Positions 8,302 to 18,267 are shown, numbered from the stretch's first letter. The stretch: DNA of 64,000 nt from Leucobacter rhizosphaerae (GCF_022919175.1 NZ_CP095043.1:3273835-3337834); one strand, 5' to 3'. Notes: a model not told the origin generated them from the sequence alone. Program-made: numbers and translations.

Positions 8302-9609
8302 ATGGCAACCCCCGTGAATCCTCCGCGCGGCATGCGCGATTTCCTCCCCGCCGACAAGGCCCGCCGCGAGCACGCGCTCGGGGTGATCCGCGGAGTGTAC
8401 CGCGCGCACGGTTTCGACGAGATCGAGACCCCCGTGGTCGAGGACTACGCACGCCTGCACGCCGGTCTCGGCGGGGACAACGAGAAGCTCTCCTTCTCGA
8501 TCCTGAAGCGGGGGATCCGGCCCGAGGCATTCGAGGCCGCCGCTGCATCCGGCGACGTCGAGCAGCTGGCCGACCTCGGTCTCCGCTTCGACCTCACCGT
8601 GCCGCTCACGCGATTCTACGCCTCGCACCGAGCCGAGCTCCCCGCCGTCTTCCGCGCTATCCAGATCGCGCCGGTCTGGCGCGCCGAGCGCCCCCAAAAG
8701 GGGCGCTACCGCCAGTTCGTGCAGGCCGACATCGACATCATCGGCGAGGCCGGGCTGCTCGCCGAGATCGAGCTCATCACCGCCACGTCGCAGGCGTTGT
8801 CCGAGCTCGGCCTCTCGGGCTGCGTCATCCGCGTCAACGACCGGCGCATCCTCTTCGGGCTGCTGGATCACTGCGGGTTCGCCCCCGAGACCCACGACGG
8901 CGCCCTCATCACCATCGACAAGCTCGACAAGATCGGCGCCGCGGGAGTGGTCGAGGAGCTGCGCGGGATCGACCCCGCGGCGGCCGAGCGGCTCGGCGCC
9001 GTGCTCGGCGGGATCGAGCCCGCACTCGCCGGCGACGGGATCGCGCTCACCCGCGACGCCATCACTGCGGTGCTGCCCGATGGTGCGGCAGCGGACGGCA
9101 TCGCCAATCTCGCAGCCCTGGGCGAGGCGCTCGCGGGCGGGCTGCCCGACGGGGTCGCGGTGCAGTTCGACCCGACCCTCGTGCGCGGCATGGGGTACTA
9201 CACCGGCACGATCTTCGAGGTCGCCCACCCGGGGTCGGGCAGTTCGGTCGGCGGTGGGGGTCGGTACGACGGCATGGTGGGTCGGTTCTTGGGGCAGGAC
9301 GTCCCCGCCGTCGGATTCTCGATCGGCTTCGAGCGTGTGGTGGATCTCATCGAGCTCCCGGAGACGGATGGACCCGACGCCGTCGTGCTCGTCCACGATG
9401 CCGAGGCCGAGTTCGCCGACCTGTTGAGCCTGAAGCGCGAGCTCGTCGAGCGCGGTCACCGGGTCCGGCTCGAGAAGCGGCAGAAGAACATGAAGACGCT
9501 GCTCGCGCGCGTCACCGCGGAAGGTTTCGCGAGTTTCGCCGCGGTGCGCCCCGGCGTTCGCGACGTCGACGCGCTGGAATTCCGCCCGCTCGCCGACGAG
9601 CGCTCCTAG
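8302..9609 (+). CDS. hisS: Histidyl-tRNA synthetase
   Basis: Class II aminoacyl-tRNA synthetase that charges tRNA-His. Seen: PPRGMRDFLP at the N-terminus (motif 1 region), FDLTVPLTRFYA and FRAIQIAPVWRAERPQKGRY (motif 2), FVQADIDIIGE, RGMGYYTGTIFEV (histidine A loop), GFSIGFERV (motif 3) and a C-terminal anticodon-binding domain. ATG 8302 is chosen because MATPVNPPRGMRDF is the normal start of the family; an ATG three codons earlier (MDP) is possible. 435 aa, usual length. Confidence 0.95.
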   Translation: MATPVNPPRGMRDFLPADKARREHALGVIRGVYRAHGFDEIETPVVEDYARLHAGLGGDNEKLSFSILKRGIRPEAFEAAAASGDVEQLADLGLRFDLTVPLTRFYASHRAELPAVFRAIQIAPVWRAERPQKGRYRQFVQADIDIIGEAGLLAEIELITATSQALSELGLSGCVIRVNDRRILFGLLDHCGFAPETHDGALITIDKLDKIGAAGVVEELRGIDPAAAERLGAVLGGIEPALAGDGIALTRDAITAVLPDGAAADGIANLAALGEALAGGLPDGVAVQFDPTLVRGMGYYTGTIFEVAHPGSGSSVGGGGRYDGMVGRFLGQDVPAVGFSIGFERVVDLIELPETDGPDAVVLVHDAEAEFADLLSLKRELVERGHRVRLEKRQKNMKTLLARVTAEGFASFAAVRPGVRDVDALEFRPLADERS

Positions 9610-9709
9610 GCGCTCGCCGACCCCCCACTCCGCCCGCGAGAAACGCTTGACGGGGGAGAGGGCCGACTGGCACTCTGTACTCCTCATTGTGTGAAATTAG
9701 GGAGTTCCT

Positions 9710-10144
9710 ATGAGTACCTCGATCTTCGTCAACATCGCCACCGCCGACCTCGAACGCGCCAAGGCGTTCTACACCGCGCTCGGGTGCGAGATCAATCCGC
9801 TCTTCACCGACGAGAACGCGGCGTGTGTCGTCTGGGACGAGCAGGTCTTCTTCATGGTGCTCACGCGCGAGTACTTCGCGACATTCACCGACAAGGTGCT
9901 CGCGGACACCGCGACCACGGCCCAGGTACTCATCGCACTCTCCCGCGAGTCGCGCGAGGCCGTGGACGCGGTGCTCGAGGCGGGTTTGGCCGCGGGCGGA
10001 TCGGAGCCCAAGGCGGCTCAGGACTACGGCTTCATGTACTCCCGCGACCTGGAGGATCCCGACGGCAACATCCTCGAGTTCCTCTACATGGATCCCGCAG
10101 CTGTGGAGCAGGGCCCCGAAGCGTTCATGGCGGACTCCGAGTAG
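9710..10144 (+). CDS. VOC (glyoxalase/bleomycin-resistance fold) protein
   Basis: 144-aa protein of the vicinal oxygen chelate superfamily: beta-alpha-beta start STSIFVNIATADLERAKAFY, and a second half ending DLEDPDGNILEFLYMD with the typical metal-ligand Glu. This subgroup (YvbR/PhnB-like, single-domain) often has no known substrate. ATG preceded by GGGAG. It stands alone between hisS and eno. Confidence 0.85.
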   Translation: MSTSIFVNIATADLERAKAFYTALGCEINPLFTDENAACVVWDEQVFFMVLTREYFATFTDKVLADTATTAQVLIALSRESREAVDAVLEAGLAAGGSEPKAAQDYGFMYSRDLEDPDGNILEFLYMDPAAVEQGPEAFMADSE

Positions 10145-11557
<1,413 letters not shown>

Positions 11558-11584
11558 CCCGCACCCCACGGAAACGACGACACG

Positions 11585-12124
11585 GTGACACGCTGGACCG
11601 AGGACCTCGGGGCCTGGGTCTCGAGCCTGCGCTTCAGCGGATTCACCGTGCTCGTCGTGATCCTGGTGCTCGCGGGCGCCGTGATCGTGAGCCCGAGCCT
11701 CTCCACGTTCGTGCAGCAGCAGCGCGAGATCGCCGAGCTGCGCGAGAGCGTGCGGCTGAGCCAGGAGGCGGTCGATGAGATCGACGCGGAGCGTGCGAAG
11801 TGGAAGGATCCGGTGTACGTGCGAGCGCAGGCGCGGGATCGCCTCTTCTACGTCCTTCCCGGCGAGACCCAGCTGAGTGTGATCGACGACATCATCATGC
11901 CCGTGGAGTCCGTCGAGGATACCGATCCCGAGCTGTCGCGCATTCAGGGCAACTGGGCGCAGGGGCTCGTGGTGTCGTTCTTGAGCGCGGGCACCACGGA
12001 CGCGACGGCCGACGAGCTCGCCGCGACCGATCCCGCGGCCGTGGATCCTGCGGCCGATCCCGCGGCCGCCGATCCCGCCGCGACCGAATCTTCCACGACT
12101 GAATCAGAGGAGACCAGCCCATGA
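11585..12124 (+). CDS. Septum formation initiator (FtsB/DivIC family)
   Basis: 179-aa bitopic protein: short cytoplasmic N-terminus, one transmembrane helix at ~20-42 (FTVLVVILVLAGAVIVSPSL), then a coiled coil (QQQREIAELRESVRLSQEAV) and the DPVYVRAQARDRLFYVLPGE segment typical of FtsB/DivIC, which link FtsQ and FtsL at the divisome. The C-terminal ~40 residues are a low-complexity Asp-Pro-Ala repeat followed by a Ser/Thr/Glu tail. GTG start 28 bp after eno; overlaps the next gene by 4 bp. Confidence 0.88.
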   Translation: MTRWTEDLGAWVSSLRFSGFTVLVVILVLAGAVIVSPSLSTFVQQQREIAELRESVRLSQEAVDEIDAERAKWKDPVYVRAQARDRLFYVLPGETQLSVIDDIIMPVESVEDTDPELSRIQGNWAQGLVVSFLSAGTTDATADELAATDPAAVDPAADPAAADPAATESSTTESEETSP

Positions 12125-12603
12125 GCCGGCCACCGTACACCGAGCCCACTGCCGCCGACATCGCCGCGGTGAGCGAGCAACTCGAGCGCCAGGCACGCGG
12201 GGTGGTCGGGATCGCGGCCCGCGCATCCGATGGCAGCCCGACGGTCGTCGCCACCGCTCCGCGGCTCCCGGACGGGTCCCCGTTCCCGACCTTCTACTAC
12301 CTGTCGCACCCGGAGGCGGTAGCAGCGGCGTCCCGGTTGGAGGCCGCCGGGGTGATGGCGGAGTTCAACGCACTGCTCGCCGAGGACGAAGAGGTGCGCG
12401 CCCAGTACCAGCGCGCGCACGAGCAGTACATCGCGGACCGCGAGACCGTCGGCGAGGTGCCCGAGCTCGTCGGTGTGAGTGCCGGGGGGATGCCGACACG
12501 GGTGAAGTGCCTGCACGCGCTCATCGGGCACGCACTGGCTGCGGGGCCCGGAGTGAACCCCATCGGGGATCTCGCGCTCGAGCGCAGCGGATGGGTGGCG
12601 TAA
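12121..12603 (+). CDS. DUF501 family protein
   Basis: 160 aa, recognised as DUF501 from RLPDGSPFPTFYYLSHPEA and the C-terminal GVSAGGMPTRVKCLHALIGHALAAGPGVNPIGD with conserved Cys/His. No biochemical function is known for the family. The ATGA overlap with the divIC-like gene indicates coupled translation. In many actinobacteria a Ppx/GppA phosphatase gene follows; here ndh does. Confidence 0.9.
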   Translation: MSRPPYTEPTAADIAAVSEQLERQARGVVGIAARASDGSPTVVATAPRLPDGSPFPTFYYLSHPEAVAAASRLEAAGVMAEFNALLAEDEEVRAQYQRAHEQYIADRETVGEVPELVGVSAGGMPTRVKCLHALIGHALAAGPGVNPIGDLALERSGWVA

Positions 12604-12700
12604 GCAGAGGAAAGCACCGGTTCTGTGCCAGTTTCGGACAGAATCATCGATTTTCTTCCTCTGGGCCGTGGAATGCGCGTCGGGAGCTCTGAGACCGGTC

Positions 12701-12706
12701 TACAAT
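12701..12706 (+). promoter_or_regulatory. ndh: Candidate -10 element for ndh
   Basis: TACAAT, a near-consensus SigA-type -10 hexamer, lies in the 189-bp gap before ndh, 87 bp upstream of its GTG. No good -35 sits 16-18 bp upstream, so this is a weak call. Confidence 0.35.
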
Positions 12707-12792
12707 AGAGGCATGGGCGATCCTCGCCCTGTTTTTTCTGTGCCCGCGACGGGCATGGAACCGATCCTGACTTGCATCAAGGAGACCGCTTC

Positions 12793-14124
12793 GTGGCGAA
12801 GAAGATTCTGATCGTTGGTGGTGGCTACGCTGGCTTCTACACCGCATGGAAGCTCGAGAAGCTTCTTCGCGCCGGCGAAGCAGAGGTGACGATCGTCGAT
12901 CCGTTGCCCTACATGGCCTACCTGCCCTTCCTCCCCGAGGTCGCCTCGGGATCGATCGAGCCGCGCCACGCGGTGGTCGCGCGCCGTCGCCACCTGAACC
13001 GCACGGCGAACATCTCGGGCAAGGTCACCGGAATCTCGCACGCGACGAAGACCGCGACGGTCACCCCGAACGAGGGGGAGCCCTTCGAGTTCGCCTACGA
13101 TCACATCGTCGTCACCACCGGGTCGGTGTCGCGCACCTTCCCGATCGCAGGCATCGCGGACAACGCGATCGGCATGAAGACGATCGAAGAGGCCGTCGCG
13201 GTGCGCGACCGCCTCGTCGGCAACTTCGAGCGCGCCGCGTCGCTGCCCGCCGGTTCGGCCGAGCGCGCCCGCCTGCTCACGATCACCGTCGTCGGCGGTG
13301 GATTCGCCGGCATCGAGACGATCTCCGAGCTCCGCTCCTTCGCAACCTCGCTGCTCCGCCGCTACCCCGAGATCACCTTCGACGAGACGAAGTTCCACCT
13401 CGTCGAGGCCATGGGCCGGATCATGCCCGAGGTGTCGCAGGAGACCGCGAACTGGGTGGTCAAAGACCAGACCCGTCGCGGCGTCGACATCCACCTCGAC
13501 ACGCAGCTCTCCTCCGCGGTCGACGGCAAGATCGAGCTCTCGACCGGTGAGACCTACGAGTCGGACCTCATCGTGTGGACCGCGGGCGTCATGCCCCGTC
13601 CGTTCCTGCGCGGCACCGACCTCCCGATCGGGCCTCGCGGTCACGTGGTTGCCAGCCCGAACCTCCGCATCACGACCGAAGAGGGCGAGGAGCTCGTCGG
13701 AGCGTGGACCGCGGGCGACACGTCGCAGGTTCCCGATATCTCCCCGACCCCCGGTCCCGGCGGATTCTGCGTGCCGAACGCGCAGCACGCGGTGCGCCAG
13801 GGCCGTCTGCTCGCGAAGAACATCGTCGCGGATCTGCGCGGCGAGGGCGCGGCGGACTACAACCACAAGAACGCCGGCGCGGTGGCCGGACTGGGCGTGA
13901 ACACGGGTGTGTTCCAGTCCGGCAAGTTCGCGATGAAGGGCTACTTCGCGTGGCTCGCGCACCGCTTCTACCACGGTCTCGCGATCCCGACGTGGGAGCG
14001 CAAGTGGCGCGTGTTCGGCGGTTGGGTCGGGCACTTCTTCCTCGGCCGTGACATCGTCAACATCGAGGCCGTGCAGCAGCCCCGGGCGATCTTCGAGGAG
14101 TTCGCGTCGCGCCCCAAGGCGTAG
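12793..14124 (+). CDS. ndh: Type II NADH:quinone oxidoreductase
   Basis: Non-proton-pumping NADH dehydrogenase (NADH to menaquinone) of the membrane-peripheral flavoprotein family. Two Rossmann motifs: FAD GGGYAGFYTAWKLE at the N-terminus and NADH TVVGGGFAGIETISELR at ~165. Also IVWTAGVMP and GDTSQVPDISPTPGPGGF near the FAD ring, and a C-terminal amphipathic region for membrane contact. GTG 12793 is chosen because AAGGAGA precedes it by 7 nt and the protein then begins MAKKILIVGGGYAG. 443 aa. Confidence 0.93.
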   Translation: MAKKILIVGGGYAGFYTAWKLEKLLRAGEAEVTIVDPLPYMAYLPFLPEVASGSIEPRHAVVARRRHLNRTANISGKVTGISHATKTATVTPNEGEPFEFAYDHIVVTTGSVSRTFPIAGIADNAIGMKTIEEAVAVRDRLVGNFERAASLPAGSAERARLLTITVVGGGFAGIETISELRSFATSLLRRYPEITFDETKFHLVEAMGRIMPEVSQETANWVVKDQTRRGVDIHLDTQLSSAVDGKIELSTGETYESDLIVWTAGVMPRPFLRGTDLPIGPRGHVVASPNLRITTEEGEELVGAWTAGDTSQVPDISPTPGPGGFCVPNAQHAVRQGRLLAKNIVADLRGEGAADYNHKNAGAVAGLGVNTGVFQSGKFAMKGYFAWLAHRFYHGLAIPTWERKWRVFGGWVGHFFLGRDIVNIEAVQQPRAIFEEFASRPKA

Positions 14125-14133
14125 CAGTTCTCA

Positions 14134-14173
14134 GCGTGTGGCCCGCAGCGATGATTCGCTGCGGGCCACACGC
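14134..14173 (+). terminator. Strong hairpin after ndh
   Basis: Perfect 17-bp inverted repeat (arms 14134-14150 and 14157-14173, GCGTGTGGCCCGCAGCG) nine bases after the ndh stop. There is no long T-run, which is common for actinobacterial terminators. Confidence 0.8.
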
Positions 14174-14211
14174 GTATGCGGGGCGGGGCTGCACAGGTCT
14201 GCGCCCTGGGA

Positions 14212-14267
14212 AGCGTGAGCGATTGCTGTTGTTCGCGGGCGAGATCTGCCCGGATCCCGCTCACACC
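14212..14267. repeat. Intergenic inverted repeat, GTGAGCGA family, copy C
   Basis: GCGTGAGCGATT ... CGCTCACACC, the same outer arms as the copies at 7966 and 8038. It shares with copy D an almost identical interior (GCTGTTGTTCGCGGGCGAGA, then TCTGCCC). Confidence 0.8.
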
Positions 14268-14274
14268 TCAGGCT

Positions 14275-14328
14275 GTGTGAGCGATTGCTGTTGTTCGCGG
14301 GCGAGATCTGCCCAGATTCCGCTCACAC
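14275..14328. repeat. Intergenic inverted repeat, GTGAGCGA family, copy D
   Basis: GTGTGAGCG ... CGCTCACAC, tandem duplicate of copy C 63 bp downstream with only a few differences. Confidence 0.8.
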
Positions 14329-14345
14329 CTCGGGATGAGTGAGGC

Positions 14346-14458
14346 CAGTGGGCCCGGCGCCCGCTGCCGAGAAACGCTGATGCGCGTTTCTCTCTACGCC
14401 GACCGGGCCGGTGGGCCCGGCACCCTCTGCCGAGAAACGCTGATGCGCGTTTCTCTCT
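14346..14458. repeat. Tandem pair of hairpin units (GAGAAACGC repeats)
   Basis: Two 63-bp-spaced units, each with a perfect inverted repeat GAGAAACGC-tgatgc-GCGTTTCTC (14369-14392 and 14432-14455) preceded by GTGGGCCCGGC. The second ends at the stop codon of the minus-strand regulator and may act as its terminator. Confidence 0.75.
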
Positions 14459-15926
14459 AAGCAGAGGGTGCATGTCGCGAGAGGAACTCGAACATGTCCG
14501 TATCGTCGACCCCGGGGAAGGTGCCGGTCGGCAGCGGCGTCAGCACGTGCGCGTGCATGCGCGCGCTCGGCCACGCATTCCCGGCCCAGCGGCTGAGCAG
14601 CTCCGGGCGCGGCGTGCGGCAGCACGACTCGTCGGGGCACGTCGACACGGCCCGCACCGTCGTGTCGCGCCCGCGGAACCACCGGGTGTCGTTGAACGCC
14701 ACCCCACAGGCGATCGCAAACGGCCCGTGCTCCGCATCCCCGGTCTGCACGCTCGTCCAGTAGGTCCCCGCGGGGGTGTCCGTGTACTGGTAGAACTCGC
14801 TGGTGCGGTTCGTCCGGTTGAACGCCGCCCGCCCACCCCACTTGTGGCACAGCATCTCGCCCTCGATCGATCCCGAAGCATCACTCGGGAACGGCAGGCC
14901 GTCGTTCTCGTAGCCGCGCACCAGGGAGCCCGCGCCATCCGCACGGTAGTGATGCACCTTGAGATCCAGGTGCCGCGTCGCGAGATTCGTGAAGCGGTGC
15001 GCCGCGGCCTCGTGGGTCACGCCGAACGCGTCGCGCAGATCCTCGATCGCAAGGTTCCGGTTGCGCTTCGCCTGTTGCAGAAAGTCGACCGCGCGGGCCT
15101 CCGGCAGCAGGCACGCGGCCGCGAAGTAGTTGATCTGAAGGCGCTGCTCGAGAAATTCCGCATAACTTGCCGGTTCGGCATGTCCGAGCACCCGGTGCGC
15201 CATGGCCTGCAGCGCCAGAGAGCGCAGGCCGTGACCGCCCGGGATCGACGCCGGCGGCAAATAGATCCGCCCGTTCTCGAGGTCGGTGATGCTCCGGGTG
15301 CTCGACGGCAGATCGTCGACGAAGATCAGGGTGAACCCGAGCAGCTCGGCCAGCATCGCGACCTGCCGGTGGGTGACTGCGCCGTTCGTGTGCCCGATCC
15401 GGCGCATGAGATCCGAGGCGACGAGCTCGATCTCCGGGATGTAGTTGTCGCGCTCGCGCATCTGCAACCGGATCGCGGTGTTCGCGCGCCGGGCCTCCTC
15501 GGAGGTGGTCGCGGCGGCGCGGGATCGGCGGGCCAGTTCCCGGTGCAGGCCAACAATGGCCTCAAGTGTGTCATCGTTCAGCGTGCGGGGGGTTCGGACG
15601 TGGGGGAGTCCGAGGCGGGTGTACCCGGGCGCGGATTGCGCGCGTTCGAGCTCGATTTCGAGGGCGCTGCGGTGATCCGGCGCCTCGTGCTTCAGGAGCT
15701 CCGCGGGATCGACATCGAGTTCACGCGCGACGCTCTGCAGCAGGCCGAGCCGCGGTTCCCGCTTGCCGTTCTCGACGAGCGAGAGCTGACTGGCCACCAC
15801 ACCCACGCGCTCGCCGAGCTGGTCGAGCGTGAGTCCGGCCTGCGTACGGAAGTGGCGGAGTCGTTTGCCGAGCAGCAGTCGATCGAGTTCCGTCTCGGTG
15901 AGGGCCGGGGTCGCGTCGGGAGCCAT
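14457..15926 (-). CDS. RamB-like XRE family transcriptional regulator
   Basis: 489 aa. N-terminal XRE helix-turn-helix (~10-66: GKRLRHFRTQAGLTLDQLGE, then VASQLSLVENGKREP), central ImmA/IrrE-like domain, and a C-terminal ~150-residue short-chain fatty acid regulator domain with Cys clusters (CHKWGG, CPDESCC). This is the layout of RamB, which controls acetate and glyoxylate metabolism in corynebacteria. The zinc motif expected in the central domain reads MAHRVLGH instead of HExxH, so peptidase activity is unlikely. ATG 15926 preferred over TTG 15944. Divergent from pckG, a plausible target. Confidence 0.85.
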   Translation of the reverse strand: MAPDATPALTETELDRLLLGKRLRHFRTQAGLTLDQLGERVGVVASQLSLVENGKREPRLGLLQSVARELDVDPAELLKHEAPDHRSALEIELERAQSAPGYTRLGLPHVRTPRTLNDDTLEAIVGLHRELARRSRAAATTSEEARRANTAIRLQMRERDNYIPEIELVASDLMRRIGHTNGAVTHRQVAMLAELLGFTLIFVDDLPSSTRSITDLENGRIYLPPASIPGGHGLRSLALQAMAHRVLGHAEPASYAEFLEQRLQINYFAAACLLPEARAVDFLQQAKRNRNLAIEDLRDAFGVTHEAAAHRFTNLATRHLDLKVHHYRADGAGSLVRGYENDGLPFPSDASGSIEGEMLCHKWGGRAAFNRTNRTSEFYQYTDTPAGTYWTSVQTGDAEHGPFAIACGVAFNDTRWFRGRDTTVRAVSTCPDESCCRTPRPELLSRWAGNAWPSARMHAHVLTPLPTGTFPGVDDTDMFEFLSRHAPSA

Positions 15927-15928
15927 AA

Positions 15929-15945
15929 CTTGACTATATGTCAAG
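15929..15945. promoter_or_regulatory. 17-bp palindrome in the regulator/pckG intergenic region
   Basis: CTTGACTATATGTCAAG: perfect 6-bp arms around TATAT, immediately upstream of the regulator start and 113 bp before pckG. It has operator-like geometry and also contains TTGAC (a -35-like element) on both strands. Twenty bases to the right lies CAAAGTTT, matching half of the corynebacterial RamB consensus. Confidence 0.5.
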
Positions 15946-16057
15946 AAGGCTCAAAGTTTACTGGCCAAACAGTGAACTCGAGGTAACCGGAGTGCAGAGA
16001 ATGGATATCAGACGGATTCTTACCATCCAAGGTCCACACCCGAGGAGAACGAACGCT

Positions 16058-17905
16058 ATGGGCAACAGCCAGGTCGTCGACATCGAGACGTCAATCGCGG
16101 AGCTGGTGAGCGCCGAAGCCACCACCACCAACGCCGAGGTGCTGCAGTGGGTGACCGAGGTCGCTGAACTCACGAAGCCCGACGCGGTCGTGTGGTGCGA
16201 TGGATCGCAGGACGAGTGGAACCGCATCACCACCGAGATGGTCGAGGCGGGCACGCTGATCCCGCTCAACAAGGATCTGCGGCCGGGCAGCTTCCTGGCG
16301 CGTTCGCACCCCGGCGACGTCGCCCGGGTCGAGGATCGCACCTTCATCTGCTCCGTCGACGAGGCGGACGCCGGCCCCACGAACAACTGGATGGCCCCCG
16401 ACGCCATGAAGGCGGAGCTCCAGCCGCTGTTCGACGGCGCCATGCGCGGGCGCACGATGTACGTGGTGCCCTTCTCGATGGGTCCCGTCGGCGGTGCGAT
16501 CACGCAGCTCGGGATCGAGATCACCGATTCCCCCTACGCGGTGCTCAACATGCGCATCATGACCCGCATGGGGCAGACCGCCCTCGACGGGATCACCCCC
16601 GGCAGCGAGTGGGTGCGCACCGTGCACTCGATCGGCGCACCGCTCGAGTACGGCCAGGACGACGTCGCGTGGCCCTGTAACGACACGAAGTACATCACGC
16701 ACTTCCCCGACACGCTCGAGGTCTGGTCGTACGGCTCCGGCTACGGCGGCAACGCACTGCTCTCGAAGAAGTGCTTCGCGCTCCGCATCGCGAGTGTGAT
16801 GGGCAAGAAGGAGGGCTGGCTCGCCGAGCACATGCTGCTCCTCAAGCTCACGAATACCGCGTCGGGCAAGGCCTACCACCTCTCCGCGGCGTTCCCGTCG
16901 GCCTGCGGCAAGACGAACCTCGCGATGCTGCAGCCGACGATCCCGGGCTGGAAGGTCGAGACCATCGGCGACGACATCGCCTGGCTCCGCCCCGGCCCCG
17001 ACGGTCGCCTCTACGCGATCAACCCCGAGGCCGGCTTCTTCGGCGTCGCGCCGGGTACCGGTGAGTCGACGAATCCCGTCGCCATGGAGACCCTCTGGGG
17101 CAACACGATCTACACGAACGTCGCGCTCACTGACGACGGCGATGTGTGGTGGGAGGGCAAGACCGACGAGGTGCCCGCGCACCTGATCGACTGGCAGGGA
17201 CAGGACTGGACCCCCGAGTCCGGGCGCGTCGCTGCGCACCCGAACTCGCGCTTCACGGTGCCGATCCAGCAGACCCCCACCCTCGCGCAGGACTGGTACG
17301 AGCAGAACGGCGTGCCGCTCGATGCGATCCTGTTCGGCGGACGCCGCGCCACGAACGTGCCGCTCGTCGCGCAGTCGTTGTCGTGGGATCACGGCGTGTT
17401 CGTCGGGGCCACCATCTCCTCGGAGAAGACCGCTGCCCAGGAGGGGACCGTCGGAGAACTGCGGCGCGATCCCTTCGCGATGCTGCCGTTCTGCGGCTAC
17501 AACATGGCCGACTACTGGGGTCACTGGCTCGCCATGGGCGAGAAGCTCGGTGCGCAGGCGCCGAAGATCTTCCAGGTCAACTGGTTCCGCAAGGGAGCCG
17601 ACGGCCGGTTCCTGTGGCCGGGCTTCGGCGAGAACTCCCGCGTCATCGACTGGATCATCCGCCGGGTCGAGGGAGAGGTCGAGGGCCGCGAGTCCGCCGT
17701 CGGCACCCTGCCGAACCCGGGCGAACTGAACCTCGACGGCATCGAGGTGCCCGAGGCGGATCTCGAGGAGCTCTTCTCGATCGTGCCCGCCTCGTGGCTG
17801 GCCGAGGCGGATCTGACGGAGGAGTTCTTCGCGCAGTTCGGCGACCGCCTGCCTGCAGCGCTCCGTGAGCAGCTCGCGAACCTCCGCACCAGGCTCGGCG
17901 CCTGA
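16058..17905 (+). CDS. pckG: Phosphoenolpyruvate carboxykinase (GTP)
   Basis: GTP-dependent PEPCK (oxaloacetate + GTP to PEP + CO2 + GDP), entry to gluconeogenesis. Seen: [19 protein letters not shown], the catalytic P-loop [14 protein letters not shown] (~280), GDDIAWLR metal site, FGGRR and NWFRKG. Start ATG 16058 has GAGGAGA upstream and gives the usual 615-aa length; an in-frame ATG at 15938 would overlap the operator region. Confidence 0.97.
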   Translation: MGNSQVVDIETSIAELVSAEATTTNAEVLQWVTEVAELTKPDAVVWCDGSQDEWNRITTEMVEAGTLIPLNKDLRPGSFLARSHPGDVARVEDRTFICSVDEADAGPTNNWMAPDAMKAELQPLFDGAMRGRTMYVVPFSMGPVGGAITQLGIEITDSPYAVLNMRIMTRMGQTALDGITPGSEWVRTVHSIGAPLEYGQDDVAWPCNDTKYITHFPDTLEVWSYGSGYGGNALLSKKCFALRIASVMGKKEGWLAEHMLLLKLTNTASGKAYHLSAAFPSACGKTNLAMLQPTIPGWKVETIGDDIAWLRPGPDGRLYAINPEAGFFGVAPGTGESTNPVAMETLWGNTIYTNVALTDDGDVWWEGKTDEVPAHLIDWQGQDWTPESGRVAAHPNSRFTVPIQQTPTLAQDWYEQNGVPLDAILFGGRRATNVPLVAQSLSWDHGVFVGATISSEKTAAQEGTVGELRRDPFAMLPFCGYNMADYWGHWLAMGEKLGAQAPKIFQVNWFRKGADGRFLWPGFGENSRVIDWIIRRVEGEVEGRESAVGTLPNPGELNLDGIEVPEADLEELFSIVPASWLAEADLTEEFFAQFGDRLPAALREQLANLRTRLGA

Positions 17906-17909
17906 GCGT

Positions 17910-17938
17910 ACGGGCTCGGTGCTGCAGACCGAGCCCGT
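17910..17938 (+). terminator. Hairpin after pckG
   Basis: Perfect 11-bp inverted repeat ACGGGCTCGGT/ACCGAGCCCGT with a 7-base loop, 5 bp after the stop codon. Confidence 0.7.
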
Positions 17939-17977
17939 CGCCGAGCACCCTGAGCACTTCAGGCGCTCCCACGAACC

Positions 17978-18013
17978 GTAAACCCCGCCGTTCTGCCCAA
18001 CGGCGGGGTTTAC
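17978..18013 (+). terminator. Second, stronger terminator between pckG and the tRNA
   Basis: 15-bp perfect stem GTAAACCCCGCCGTT/AACGGCGGGGTTTAC with a 6-base loop, then CTCTGTCT. It insulates the tRNA gene. Confidence 0.85.
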
Positions 18014-18116
18014 TCTGTCTGCTCGGGCGCGGAGTGGCGCGGGTGGCGCGGGTCGCAGGGCGCCCGGGCGGCTGACCTGCGCGGATCGACCGCCGAGGTC
18101 TGACAGAATCGGAAGG

Positions 18117-18189
18117 CCCCCCATAGCCCAATTGGCAGAGGCACCCGACTTAAAATCGGTTCAGTCTGGGTTCGAGTCCCAGTGGGGGA
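18117..18189 (+). tRNA. tRNA-Leu (UAA anticodon), prophage attachment gene
   Basis: Cloverleaf: acceptor CCCCCCA, D-arm with GG, anticodon arm CCGA-CTTAAAA-TCGG (anticodon TAA), a short ~5-nt variable region and a T-arm CTGGG-TTCGAGT-CCCAG. CCA is not encoded. Unlike normal bacterial tRNA-Leu it has no long variable arm. The 3' end here is TGGGGGAC, so position 1 C faces A and the discriminator reads C. At the right prophage border the sequence reads TGGGGGGA, which restores a full 7-bp acceptor stem and A73. Confidence 0.85.
18154..18188 (+). other. attL core
   Basis: 35-bp copy of the tRNA 3' half (anticodon-arm end, variable region, T-arm, part of the acceptor) identical to 59838-59872. 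Crossover occurred within this segment. Confidence 0.93.
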
Positions 18190-18249
18190 CTTAAAAGTCC
18201 AGATCAGATAACGTTTCCTGATCGGCGTGAGATCCGAAACGGTGGCCAA

Positions 18250-18267
18250 GTCGGCGTTTACTCGGCG
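18250..18267. repeat. Candidate arm-type integrase site, left copy
   Basis: GTCGGCGTTTACTCGGCG, itself containing a direct repeat TCGGCG-TTTAC-TCGGCG. An identical copy lies near the other prophage end (59703). It overlaps the integrase stop codon. Confidence 0.6.

Noticed and set aside
6453..9687. Long minus-strand frames opposite the TelA-like gene and hisS
   Set aside because: Shadow frames; they run through intergenic repeats and have no domain signatures.
12604..12700. Intrinsic terminator after the DUF501 gene
   Set aside because: No stable hairpin with T-run could be drawn in this stretch.
16020..16057. Upstream ATG start for pckG at 15938
   Set aside because: Would place the start in the operator palindrome and add 40 residues absent from the family; GAGGAGA precedes 16058.
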